DNA of 64,000 bases from Sphingobacterium allocomposti (GTDB lineage Bacteria; Bacteroidota; Bacteroidia; Sphingobacteriales; Sphingobacteriaceae). Positions within the stretch are counted from its first letter, which is position 1. Each line of letters begins with the position of its first letter. The translations under genes were made by a program, and so were the position numbers. Below are positions 43,502 through 51,697 of the stretch, in pieces. Location: positions 1 through 64,000 of the forward strand of contig NZ_VNHX01000007.1 of the NCBI RefSeq assembly GCF_008124885.1, read 5' to 3'. The notes below the pieces were generated by a model. It searched no databases, had not been told where the DNA came from, and worked only from the letters and a program-made list of their open reading frames with translations.

Positions 43502-44257
43502 ATGTCAAAACTGTTATTGTATCTGAGGACAGATACTTTTAGAAAAAACTTAATCGCGGCCTTAATTGTCGTCGCTGTATTATTTTTAGGTATCTATTTC
43601 GGTCTCAAGGTGTATACGAAACATGGTGTAGCAATTGAAGTTCCGCAGGTGAAAGGAATGCACATCAGCCAAGCTATCGAAGTTCTGGAAAATGCTGACT
43701 TGGAGTACTTCGTCGACTCCATATACCAGATGGACGTGCAGCCCGGCTTGGTGATTGAACAGGATCCAGACCCCAAGTCCTCCGTAAAAACCGGGCGGAC
43801 AATATATCTGACCATCATCACACAGGTCCCTCCGGAGGTAGCCTTTCCAAATATAATCGATAAGACGCTTATTGAGGCATCGGCAATTTTGCGCAATCAA
43901 TCGCTGAAGGTGGGCGACACGGTATATATTGCAGATATCGCCCGCGACGTGGTGCTGGATGTCAAGTTTGCGGGGCAGCCCCTAAAGGCGGGACGCATGG
44001 TGCCAAAAGGATCTAAGATTACCTTGGTCTTGGGCAACGGCAAAGGAGCGAACGAAGTTGAGATGCCTAATTTAATCGGCTTATCACTAGACGAAGCCAG
44101 ATTTGCCCTGAGCGGCGTTGGCCTAAACTTAGGAAATGTCACTTACACAAGTTCCGTTCTGGACTCGTTGGCGGCCAAGGTTGTAAGCCAACAGCCTGAT
44201 ACTACGGCCGGCATTGTCAGTATTGGCACTGCGGTCGACTTAACATTATCCAACTAG
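43502..44257 (+). CDS. PASTA-domain membrane protein
   Basis: A 251-aa protein with a short cytoplasmic start (MSKLLLYLRTDTFRK), one TM (about 17-37) and three extracytoplasmic PASTA domains (about 42-108, 112-180, 184-251; VPQVKGMHISQAIEVLENAD, FPNIIDKTLIEASAILRN, MPNLIGLSLDEARFALSG). There is no kinase domain. PASTA domains bind peptidoglycan or muropeptides. It is followed 5 bp later by mltG and lies divergent to ddl, so the locus is about cell wall growth. Confidence 0.9.
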   Translation: MSKLLLYLRTDTFRKNLIAALIVVAVLFLGIYFGLKVYTKHGVAIEVPQVKGMHISQAIEVLENADLEYFVDSIYQMDVQPGLVIEQDPDPKSSVKTGRTIYLTIITQVPPEVAFPNIIDKTLIEASAILRNQSLKVGDTVYIADIARDVVLDVKFAGQPLKAGRMVPKGSKITLVLGNGKGANEVEMPNLIGLSLDEARFALSGVGLNLGNVTYTSSVLDSLAAKVVSQQPDTTAGIVSIGTAVDLTLSN

Positions 44258-44262
44258 ATTTT

Positions 44263-45306
44263 ATGACAAATACGAAAAGAGCTTTCCCAAAAGCACTTAA
44301 AATCGTCCTTATCCTGGTGCTTATCGCCGGGGCTGCGGTAGCATGGATAGGCTACCAGACTTTTTTGGCTCCCAGCGTAACGGAGGAACAGGAATACTTG
44401 TATGTGAACACCGGCGACCGCTATGAAGATGTTCTGGCGAAAATCAAGAGCCAGAAAATTGTGAAAAACGTGCGCTTTTTTGACTACGCTGCCCAAGCTA
44501 TGGACTACCCCACGCTTGTGAAGCCGGGGAGGTACAAACTGACGTCAGGTATGTCCAACCGCCGTTTAATAGGCAATTTACGGGGAGGCTACCAAGAACC
44601 CGTGAAATTCCGGTTTGAAAACATCCGGCTGAAAGAAAATTTCGCAGCACTATTAGGAGAGAACTTTGAAGCCGATTCCACAGCGTTTGTAGAGATCCTT
44701 AACAACGGGGAAGTAGCCGAACACTATGGCTTTACAAAAGAAAACTTCTTTACGATGTTCATCCCGAATACCTACGAAATTTACTGGAATACGGCGCCGG
44801 ACAAAATCGTGGCCCGCTTTCATGATGAATACAACAAGTTCTGGTCGACGGGCCGTCGCGAAAAAGCGTCAAACCTGCAGCTATCGCCGCAGGAAGTCAG
44901 CATATTGGCTTCCATCGTTAAGGGAGAAGCCTTGCATAAGGATGAAATGCCGCTCATAGCAGGCTTGTATCTCAACCGTCTAAAAAAGGGTATGCTGTTG
45001 CAGGCCGATCCTACGGTAATTTTTGCAAATAACGACTTCACCATCCGCCGGGTACTTAACCGTCACCTGACAATTGACAACCCTTATAACACTTATCGTT
45101 ATAAAGGGCTGCCGCCCGGCCCGATTATGCTGCCCAGTATCGCCTCCATCGACGCCGTTCTCGACCATACAGAACACGACTTCATCTATATGTGTGCGAA
45201 GGACGACTTCTCCGGTTATCATAATTTTGCGAAAACCCAGGCAGAACATCTTATAAATGCGAGAAAATTTCAGCGCGCGCTCGACGCCCGGAATATCAAA
45301 AGATAA
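44263..45306 (+). CDS. mltG: Endolytic murein transglycosylase MltG
   Basis: A 347-aa inner-membrane enzyme that cuts nascent glycan strands and ends their elongation. TM at about 11-30, then the YceG-like domain with LASIVKGEALHKDEMPLIAG (catalytic Glu222), QADPTVIFA, NPYNTYRYKGLPPGPI and YMCAKDDFSGYHNFA. It is co-transcribed with the PASTA gene. Confidence 0.95.
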   Translation: MTNTKRAFPKALKIVLILVLIAGAAVAWIGYQTFLAPSVTEEQEYLYVNTGDRYEDVLAKIKSQKIVKNVRFFDYAAQAMDYPTLVKPGRYKLTSGMSNRRLIGNLRGGYQEPVKFRFENIRLKENFAALLGENFEADSTAFVEILNNGEVAEHYGFTKENFFTMFIPNTYEIYWNTAPDKIVARFHDEYNKFWSTGRREKASNLQLSPQEVSILASIVKGEALHKDEMPLIAGLYLNRLKKGMLLQADPTVIFANNDFTIRRVLNRHLTIDNPYNTYRYKGLPPGPIMLPSIASIDAVLDHTEHDFIYMCAKDDFSGYHNFAKTQAEHLINARKFQRALDARNIKR

Positions 45307-45415
45307 ACCTGGACGGCGCCACAGGGGACAAAAGGCGCTGAACAAGCCGGCTCAGCGCTTCAACCACTCCCCTCGCCGCTCTTTAAACGTTTAACAACTA
45401 CTTTCAACCCTCACC

Positions 45416-45826
45416 ATGTTTGCACACGAAACTACATTAAGAATACGATATGCGGAGACTGATCAGATGGGTTACGTGTATTACGGTAACTATGCCGCAT
45501 TTTACGAAGTCGCCAGAACGGAAATGCTTCGCAGTACAGGTATCTCCTACAAAGAATTAGAAGAAATCGGCGTCATGCTGCCTGTTACCGATCTCACCTG
45601 TAAATATTATCAGCCCGCCCGGTACGACGACCTCATCACCATTAAAACATATATCCGGGAGAAGCCGACAGTACGCATAAAGTTTGAGTACGAGATTTAC
45701 AATGAGGACGGACTGTTGCTCAATACAGGGTATACGCAGCTCGTATTCGTCGACATGGAAAAGAACAGGCCCTGCCGTGCGCCCCAGATTTTTCAGGAAA
45801 GGATGGAACGCTATTTTGGCACATAA
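45416..45826 (+). CDS. YbgC/FadM-type acyl-CoA thioesterase
   Basis: A 136-aa hot-dog-fold thioesterase. RIRYAETDQMGYVYYGNYAA carries the catalytic Asp16, followed by FYEVARTEMLRSTG. It hydrolyses acyl-CoA esters; the preferred chain is unknown. The YihY gene starts right after its stop codon (TAA then ATG, no gap). Confidence 0.92.
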   Translation: MFAHETTLRIRYAETDQMGYVYYGNYAAFYEVARTEMLRSTGISYKELEEIGVMLPVTDLTCKYYQPARYDDLITIKTYIREKPTVRIKFEYEIYNEDGLLLNTGYTQLVFVDMEKNRPCRAPQIFQERMERYFGT

Positions 45827-46789
45827 ATGCAAAAGATACATCATTCACTTCTGCGTCTGAAACTGTATGACGGATTTATTGAGTGGACCAAGACAGCCGT
45901 TATCCCCGGCTTCGGATCACTTCCGCTCTATACGGTTCTCACGTTCTTTTTTCAGGAGATTGCGCGGGAATCCATTCTAAATAAGGCATCTTCGCTCGCA
46001 TACAACTTTATGCTGGCCATTTTCCCCGGCATCCTCTTCCTGTTTACGTTAATCCCTTATATTCCGGTAGATAGCTTTCAGGAAAAGCTTCTGGAGATCA
46101 TCGAAGTGGCACTCCCGCATAACGCCTACGAATTTCTGCAGACCACGTTGGTCGACATTGTTAAAAACCAAAACTCCGGATTGCTTTCCATCGGTTTCTT
46201 ATTGGCCACCTTCTTCGCAACAAATGGCATGACAACACTCATGATGGCTTTCAACAAAGCGTCCCTATCAAAAGAGAAAAGGTCTTGGGCAAAAAGGCGG
46301 GCTGTGGCCATCGTGCTAACGGTGGCGATTGTTCTGGCGCTGGCCGTAGGTATCGGTATCTTTACAGGTACCGGATTTATCATCAACTACCTCAAAAAAC
46401 AGATAGAATATGACCTGTCGTGGTTTTGGAGGTTTGTGCTTACACTTTCACGCTGGATCGTACTGTTCGGCATCTATTTTATTACGGTCAGCATTCTCTA
46501 CAAGTTTGGTCCCAGCGACTCAAGAAAGTGGAAGTTTTTAAACGCGGGAGCTAGCCTGGCTACGATCCTCGCCATCCTTACGTTTTCGGGGTTTACATTT
46601 TACATTGACCATTTCGGCGCCTATAACAAGTTATATGGTTCTATCGGAACACTGATTGTTGTTATGATCTGGATGTATCTAAACTCGCTGATCCTTTTAA
46701 TCGGCTTCGAACTGAACGCCGCCATTGCCCTGTCCAAACAAAGTATTAAAATTGTAAAACCCAAGGTATACAACTCGTTCAAAAAGTAG
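45827..46789 (+). CDS. YihY/BrkB family membrane protein
   Basis: A 320-aa inner membrane protein of the YihY (BrkB, 'RNase BN-like') family with six predicted helices. ASSLAYNFMLAIFPGILFL, FGAYNKLYGSIGTLIVVMIW and SLILLIGFELNAAIA are typical. It was once misnamed ribonuclease BN; the function is unknown, perhaps transport. It abuts the thioesterase gene. Confidence 0.92.
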   Translation: MQKIHHSLLRLKLYDGFIEWTKTAVIPGFGSLPLYTVLTFFFQEIARESILNKASSLAYNFMLAIFPGILFLFTLIPYIPVDSFQEKLLEIIEVALPHNAYEFLQTTLVDIVKNQNSGLLSIGFLLATFFATNGMTTLMMAFNKASLSKEKRSWAKRRAVAIVLTVAIVLALAVGIGIFTGTGFIINYLKKQIEYDLSWFWRFVLTLSRWIVLFGIYFITVSILYKFGPSDSRKWKFLNAGASLATILAILTFSGFTFYIDHFGAYNKLYGSIGTLIVVMIWMYLNSLILLIGFELNAAIALSKQSIKIVKPKVYNSFKK

Positions 46790-46897
46790 AAGGACGGCTA
46801 TGTGTCTGCGGTTCCGGCGGCTTTTTTTACAAATTCCTACAGTGCATCACGCTCTGGATCAGCGGATACTTTTCTAAAAGTTTTTTTAACTTAATCT

Positions 46898-46945
46898 CTT
46901 GTATATAAAAGTTTTTCGTATTTTTGCAGTCCCTACAATGTAGGG
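46898..46945 (+). promoter_or_regulatory. rpsA promoter and leader hairpin
   Basis: CTTG (46898-46901), 17 bp, then TATTTTTG (46919-46926), is a good Bacteroidota promoter. The predicted transcript starts near 46930, right where the hairpin CCCTAC-AAT-GTAGGG (46931-46945) begins. AAAAGGAG and the ATG at 46966 follow. The 5' end would be almost entirely the hairpin. Confidence 0.65.
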
Positions 46946-46965
46946 AAAAGGAGAAAAATTAATTA

Positions 46966-48900
46966 ATGGCAAAAAAACAAGAAGCAGAAAAAGAGTTAGC
47001 GGCGAAAAACGCAGAGCTACAGGGTGTTGACACTAAAGTAGTGAAAGACACTGAAAAAATCGAGTCTGAAGCAGATTCAAAATTAATCGACGAAATCAAG
47101 TCTAACACCTGGAGTACACCTGAAGGTGACTTCGATTGGGAGCTTGATGAAAAAGCTTTTGGTAACTACAGCGACGCTGAGCGCACCAAATTAGAAGAGC
47201 AATACGCAGGAACATTCAATCAGATCAACCAAGGTGAGATTATTGAAGGTACTGTCGTATCGATCAACAACAAAGATGTTGTTTTGAACGTAGGCTTCAA
47301 ATCAGACGGTCTTGTAGCATTATCTGAGTTCCGCGACTTACCTGACTTGAAAGTTGGTGATAAAGTAGACGTATTTGTAGAATCGCAAGAGGATGCAAAT
47401 GGTCAGTTAGTTTTATCACGTAAACGCGCTAAAACTCAAAAATCATGGGAAGCGATCAACGAAGCTTTGGAAAACGATGCGATCATCGACGGTTTCGTTA
47501 AGTCTCGTACAAAAGGAGGTTTGATTGTCGACATCAGAGGTGTAGAAGCCTTCTTACCTGGTTCCCAGATCGATATTAAGCCTATTCGTGATTATGATAT
47601 ATACGTGGGCAAAACGATGGAATTCAAAGTGGTTAAAATCAACCACGAGTTCAAAAACGTTGTGGTTTCTCACAAGGTATTGATTGAAGACGATTTAGAA
47701 AACCAAAAATCCGAGATCGTTGCTAAACTAGAAAAAGGTCAGGTATTAGAAGGTACCGTTAAAAACATCACTGATTTCGGTGTGTTCATCGACTTAGGTG
47801 GCGTAGACGGATTACTTCACATTACCGACATTTCCTGGGGCCGTATCGAGCACCCGAAAGAGGTGTTGTCATTAGACCAAACAATCAACGTTGTTGTATT
47901 AGACTTCGACGATGAGAAAAAACGTATCGCATTAGGTCTAAAACAATTGTCAGAGCATCCTTGGGAGTCGTTAGACAAAGAACTAGCTGTTGGTTCTAAA
48001 GTAAAAGGTAAAATCGTTACAGTAGCTGACTACGGTGCATTCCTTGAAATTATCCCTGGCGTAGAAGGATTAATCCACGTGTCTGAAATGTCTTGGTCTC
48101 AAAACCTACGTTCACCACAGGAATTCTTGAAAGTAGGTGATGAAATCGAAGCGGAAATCCTAACGTTAGACCGCGACGATCGTAAGATGAGCTTAGGTAT
48201 TAAGCAATTGACACCGGATCCTTGGAAGAACATCACAGAGCGTTACCCTGTTGGATCTAAACAATCTGCTGTCGTGAAAAACATGACAAACTTCGGTGTA
48301 TTCGTAGAATTAGAAGACGGAATCGACGGTTTGATCCACATCTCTGATCTCTCTTGGTCTAAGAAAATCAACCACCCTAACGAATTTACCAAAGTTGGTG
48401 AGCGGTTAGATGTTGTTGTTCTTGAACTTGACGAAGAAAACCGCAAGCTTTCTTTAGGCCACAAACAGCTGGAAGAAAACCCTTGGGATACTTTCGAAAC
48501 AATTTTCACAGAAGGATCTATCCACGAAGGTACAGTGATCAAAGTGGGAGATAAAGGAGATATCGTTGCTTTACAATACGGTGTTGAAGGATTCTGTCCG
48601 AACAAACACTCTGTCAAAGAAGACGGTACAGCCTTGAAAGTTGACGAAGTTGCTGAGTTTAAAATCATCGAATTCAACAAAGAAAACAAACGCTTAGTAA
48701 TCTCTCATTCCCGTATTTGGGAAGACCAGAAAGCTGAAGCACGTATTGAAGAATTCAATGCTCGTAAAAAAGAAGCAAAAGCAGCTAATTCAGCAGTGAA
48801 AAAAGTAAAAGACTCTGTAGAAAAATCTACTTTAGGAGATCTAGACGTTCTAGCTCAATTGAAAGAGCAAATGGAAGGCGACGAAAAGAAGTCTAAATAA
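46966..48900 (+). CDS. rpsA: 30S ribosomal protein S1
   Basis: A 644-aa S1 with six OB-fold S1 repeats starting near residues 82, 168, 256, 343, 428 and 514 (EIIEGTVVSINNKDVVLNVG; VLEGTVKNITDFGVFIDLGG; SKVKGKIVTVADYGAFLEI and so on). The N-terminal 80 residues are acidic/charged and the C-terminus is Lys/Glu-rich. S1 unwinds mRNA for initiation. Codon use is more restricted (TTA, GTA, GAA, TCT) than in neighbours, as expected for high expression. It has its own promoter and terminator. Confidence 0.96.
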   Translation: MAKKQEAEKELAAKNAELQGVDTKVVKDTEKIESEADSKLIDEIKSNTWSTPEGDFDWELDEKAFGNYSDAERTKLEEQYAGTFNQINQGEIIEGTVVSINNKDVVLNVGFKSDGLVALSEFRDLPDLKVGDKVDVFVESQEDANGQLVLSRKRAKTQKSWEAINEALENDAIIDGFVKSRTKGGLIVDIRGVEAFLPGSQIDIKPIRDYDIYVGKTMEFKVVKINHEFKNVVVSHKVLIEDDLENQKSEIVAKLEKGQVLEGTVKNITDFGVFIDLGGVDGLLHITDISWGRIEHPKEVLSLDQTINVVVLDFDDEKKRIALGLKQLSEHPWESLDKELAVGSKVKGKIVTVADYGAFLEIIPGVEGLIHVSEMSWSQNLRSPQEFLKVGDEIEAEILTLDRDDRKMSLGIKQLTPDPWKNITERYPVGSKQSAVVKNMTNFGVFVELEDGIDGLIHISDLSWSKKINHPNEFTKVGERLDVVVLELDEENRKLSLGHKQLEENPWDTFETIFTEGSIHEGTVIKVGDKGDIVALQYGVEGFCPNKHSVKEDGTALKVDEVAEFKIIEFNKENKRLVISHSRIWEDQKAEARIEEFNARKKEAKAANSAVKKVKDSVEKSTLGDLDVLAQLKEQMEGDEKKSK

Positions 48901-48926
48901 TTAAGGACCTCTTCTAAATACTTTTG

Positions 48927-48955
48927 AATCCCCGGCCGTGGCCGGGGATTTTTTA
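48927..48955 (+). terminator. Terminator of rpsA
   Basis: AATCCCCGGCC-GT-GGCCGGGGATT is a perfect 11-bp stem followed by TTTTATT. Confidence 0.88.
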
Positions 48956-49047
48956 TTGACGGAAAACTGACTTTCTGATCAAAAAAGTAAACACTTAAAT
49001 GGCTAACATTGTAGCTTCATAGTTGTGTTTACACGTTACTGGATCTT

Positions 49048-49863
49048 ATGGCTACTCTTCGATATGTTTCTTTTCTTATCCTACTGATATTTTCCCTGTT
49101 GTTCGGATCATGCAAACGCAACTTCCAATACGCCGTATTGGAAGTAAAACCTCTCGCAACAGATCTGAATAATAAAGCGATTGCGCATATCAATAAGCTG
49201 ACCCCCAAAGATACTTTTTCCTTCCTCGTGATATCCGACACACAAATAGCCTACGATGAACTGGAAGCTTTTGTCAAACATGCAAACTCGGAACACCAAG
49301 ACAGCATCGCCTTTGTCCTTCATGGCGGCGATTTTACCGATTACGGTGCAAATTTTGAATATAATCTGTATTATGACGACATCCGGAAGCTAAAGTTTCC
49401 AGTCGTAGGTACAATTGGCAACCACGACATGCTCGGTAACGGAAGGGAAATCTTCCGCCGCTACTTCGGGCCGGAGGATTTCACGTTTGCATTTGGTAAT
49501 ACAGCGTTTATCGTTTTCAATTCTAACTCGCGGGAAGTCGCTTTCGACGGCACGGTTCCAAACATAGACTGGCTGAAGCAATGCAGCGAGCTTGCCGGTC
49601 AAAAGAAAAATGTGATCTACTTATCTCACATTGCTCCGATTTCATTTGATTTCGACCAGCGCAAAACGAAAGAGCTGACAGCGCTGCTTGCCGCAACACC
49701 CAATACCCGTCTGTCCATCCATGGTCACTCCCATTCCTTCGAATATACAGAACTATTTGAAGACGGCGTCCCTTACCTGGTCGCGCCGACCCTATTAAAA
49801 CGCTCTTATGTAAAAGTAACTGTTGCCGACACAGCCATAATCGTTAAAGAACTCTTTTATTAG
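49048..49863 (+). CDS. Calcineurin-like phosphoesterase lipoprotein
   Basis: A 271-aa lipoprotein (lipobox LFGSC, Cys22) with a full metallophosphoesterase core: VISDTQIAYDE, LHGGDFTDYG, GTIGNHDMLG, YLSHIAPIS and SIHGHSHSFEY. It would act in the periplasm or at the cell surface. The substrate is unknown. The next gene starts 1 bp after its stop, so they form an operon. Confidence 0.9.
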   Translation: MATLRYVSFLILLIFSLLFGSCKRNFQYAVLEVKPLATDLNNKAIAHINKLTPKDTFSFLVISDTQIAYDELEAFVKHANSEHQDSIAFVLHGGDFTDYGANFEYNLYYDDIRKLKFPVVGTIGNHDMLGNGREIFRRYFGPEDFTFAFGNTAFIVFNSNSREVAFDGTVPNIDWLKQCSELAGQKKNVIYLSHIAPISFDFDQRKTKELTALLAATPNTRLSIHGHSHSFEYTELFEDGVPYLVAPTLLKRSYVKVTVADTAIIVKELFY

Positions 49864-49864
49864 T

Positions 49865-50446
49865 ATGCGACTGTGTTTTGCCGTTTTCCTTACACTCTTC
49901 TATACGGCCGGTACCGCACAGCAGCCGTCCCTATGGAAGACCGTCATGCAGAAGGCCACTCCCCATACGGTGAAGCTGCAATACGCCGGAAACATCGGGA
50001 TGTTTGCAGCAGGTATCGGCTATAGCACGTCTCCCCAGAAGTGGAAAGCAGACTTATTTTACGGTGTAGTGCCTGCCCGTTATGCCGTTGATCCGATACA
50101 ATCCCTTACAATAAAAGGAAAATTCGCTCCCCTCCACCGTAGGTATAACGATGACGTTGAAATAAACTGGTTTAACACGGGCTTACTGTTCAACTACTCG
50201 TTTGGCGACGAATACTTCCTGGGATTACCCGCTTACTACGACAAAGGGTACTACTATTTTTCCACGGCACTAAATATAGGGCTGTTTATAGGCAGCGAGA
50301 TCCGGTACAAAAAATGGGGATTCTATTACGAACTGGGGACAACCGAAAAACGGGTAATCAACTACGTGAAGAATACCCGGTCCATTAACTTAAACGAATT
50401 GTGGAACATCGGGCTTGGCGCCGTATTCCATATCAAACCTAGATAA
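49865..50446 (+). CDS. Exported hypothetical protein, possibly outer-membrane
   Basis: A 193-aa protein with a signal peptide (about 1-18, ...YTAGTAQQ). The mature part is rich in Tyr, Gly and alternating strands (VKLQYAGNIGMFAAGIGYS, GYYYFSTALNIGLFIGSEIR, KKWGFYYELGTTEKRVINYV) and ends IGLGAVFHIKPR. This suggests a small beta-barrel. I do not recognise the family. It is coupled to the phosphoesterase lipoprotein. Confidence 0.75.
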   Translation: MRLCFAVFLTLFYTAGTAQQPSLWKTVMQKATPHTVKLQYAGNIGMFAAGIGYSTSPQKWKADLFYGVVPARYAVDPIQSLTIKGKFAPLHRRYNDDVEINWFNTGLLFNYSFGDEYFLGLPAYYDKGYYYFSTALNIGLFIGSEIRYKKWGFYYELGTTEKRVINYVKNTRSINLNELWNIGLGAVFHIKPR

Positions 50447-50632
50447 AAATACCTCGCATTCCGAATCCCATCATATAAAAACTGCCATGAGTAGTCTTTT
50501 CATCTGGCGGTAAATTGCGTAAGCATACAAAAGGTGTTTCTTCGTGCCCCGTTTACTCCCGTTCTATTTCGCTCTCCTCAGCGATTGAAGAACTAGTTTA
50601 TAGAAAACAACCGTCAGTCTATAATCTCTTCT

Positions 50633-51514
50633 CTACTTTAGTTTAGTTTCCGGCAGTGGGACATAACCGTCATCATGAATTACAGGAGGAAAACGGCGGT
50701 GTTGCCAATCCTCCTTTGCCCGCTCTATAGTCGCTTTGTCGGTGGCCACGAAGTTCCAATAAATATAACGTTCCTCGGGGAAAGGTTCTCCACCGAAGAT
50801 ATAAACGGTCGTATCCGGCCTCATCGTGAATGAACATAGATGCGCATCCTTTGTAATTAAAATTTGCTTATGCCCATACATATGTCCCTGATTCTCGATC
50901 TCGCCCTCCAGTATGTACAGCCCGCTTTCGCCGAATAGCTCAGCACCTATATCGATCACAGCTTCTGCCGAAGATTTTATTTCAATCATATACAGCGGCG
51001 AATACGTGGGGACCCCAGACTGCCGTCCGAACGCCTGTCCGGCTATCAACTTATAGGAGACGCTTTCTTCTGTCCACGCGGGTATGTCTTTCTCCTCTAC
51101 GTGAAAGAACTCCGGCTCCATAAATTCCAGTTCCTTGGGCAGCGCTACCCAGATCTGCAATCCATGCAGAAACTTGTCCTGATCCCGCAGATATACCGGC
51201 GTACGCTCAGAATGGGCTACGCCTTTTCCTGCCGTCATCCAGTTAACCGCTCCGGGCTTGATCTCAATCTCGGTGCCTATGCTATCCCGGTGCATAATGG
51301 CGCCGTCAAATAGGTAGGTAAGCGTAGATAAGCCGATATGAGGATGTGGAGGGACATCGAGGTTTTCATAATCGGCCAAACATGCCGGTCCCATATGGTC
51401 AATAAAAACAAAAGGCCCTATCGAACGTTTTTGCCGAAATGGCAGCAGGCGGCCAACCAAAAAGTTGCCGATGTCTGCCGCTTTTTCTTCCTGTATGAAA
51501 TCAATATTTGACAT
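50633..51514 (-). CDS. Pirin family protein
   Basis: A 293-aa bicupin of the pirin family. The N-terminal cupin has the metal ligands in PPHPHIGLSTLTYLFDG and GVAHSERTP. The C-terminal cupin ends in FGGEPFPEERYIYWNFV. Some pirins are quercetin dioxygenases and others are regulators; the role here is not evident. It lies downstream of the gyrB terminator and is probably separate. Confidence 0.92.
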   Translation of the reverse strand: MSNIDFIQEEKAADIGNFLVGRLLPFRQKRSIGPFVFIDHMGPACLADYENLDVPPHPHIGLSTLTYLFDGAIMHRDSIGTEIEIKPGAVNWMTAGKGVAHSERTPVYLRDQDKFLHGLQIWVALPKELEFMEPEFFHVEEKDIPAWTEESVSYKLIAGQAFGRQSGVPTYSPLYMIEIKSSAEAVIDIGAELFGESGLYILEGEIENQGHMYGHKQILITKDAHLCSFTMRPDTTVYIFGGEPFPEERYIYWNFVATDKATIERAKEDWQHRRFPPVIHDDGYVPLPETKLK

Positions 51515-51545
51515 AGCGAATTCTATTAAGCCTACTACAAGTTAC

Positions 51546-51585
51546 AAAAAAGATCCCAACCTGATTTCGGTTGGGATCTTTTTTT
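51546..51585. terminator. Bidirectional-looking terminator between gyrB and pirin
   Basis: AAAAAAGATCCCAACC and GGTTGGGATCTTTTTTT form a 16-bp stem with a short loop. It serves gyrB on the minus strand. Confidence 0.85.
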
Positions 51586-51697
51586 CCGAAGTTTCGATCT
51601 TTTCGTTGCCCGAACGTGTCCGACATACGGCGACGGTCAGCAGGCCGGATATTTCCGTAAACGACGGACTCCCTTTGCTCAACGTAAGCCGCTGGGG

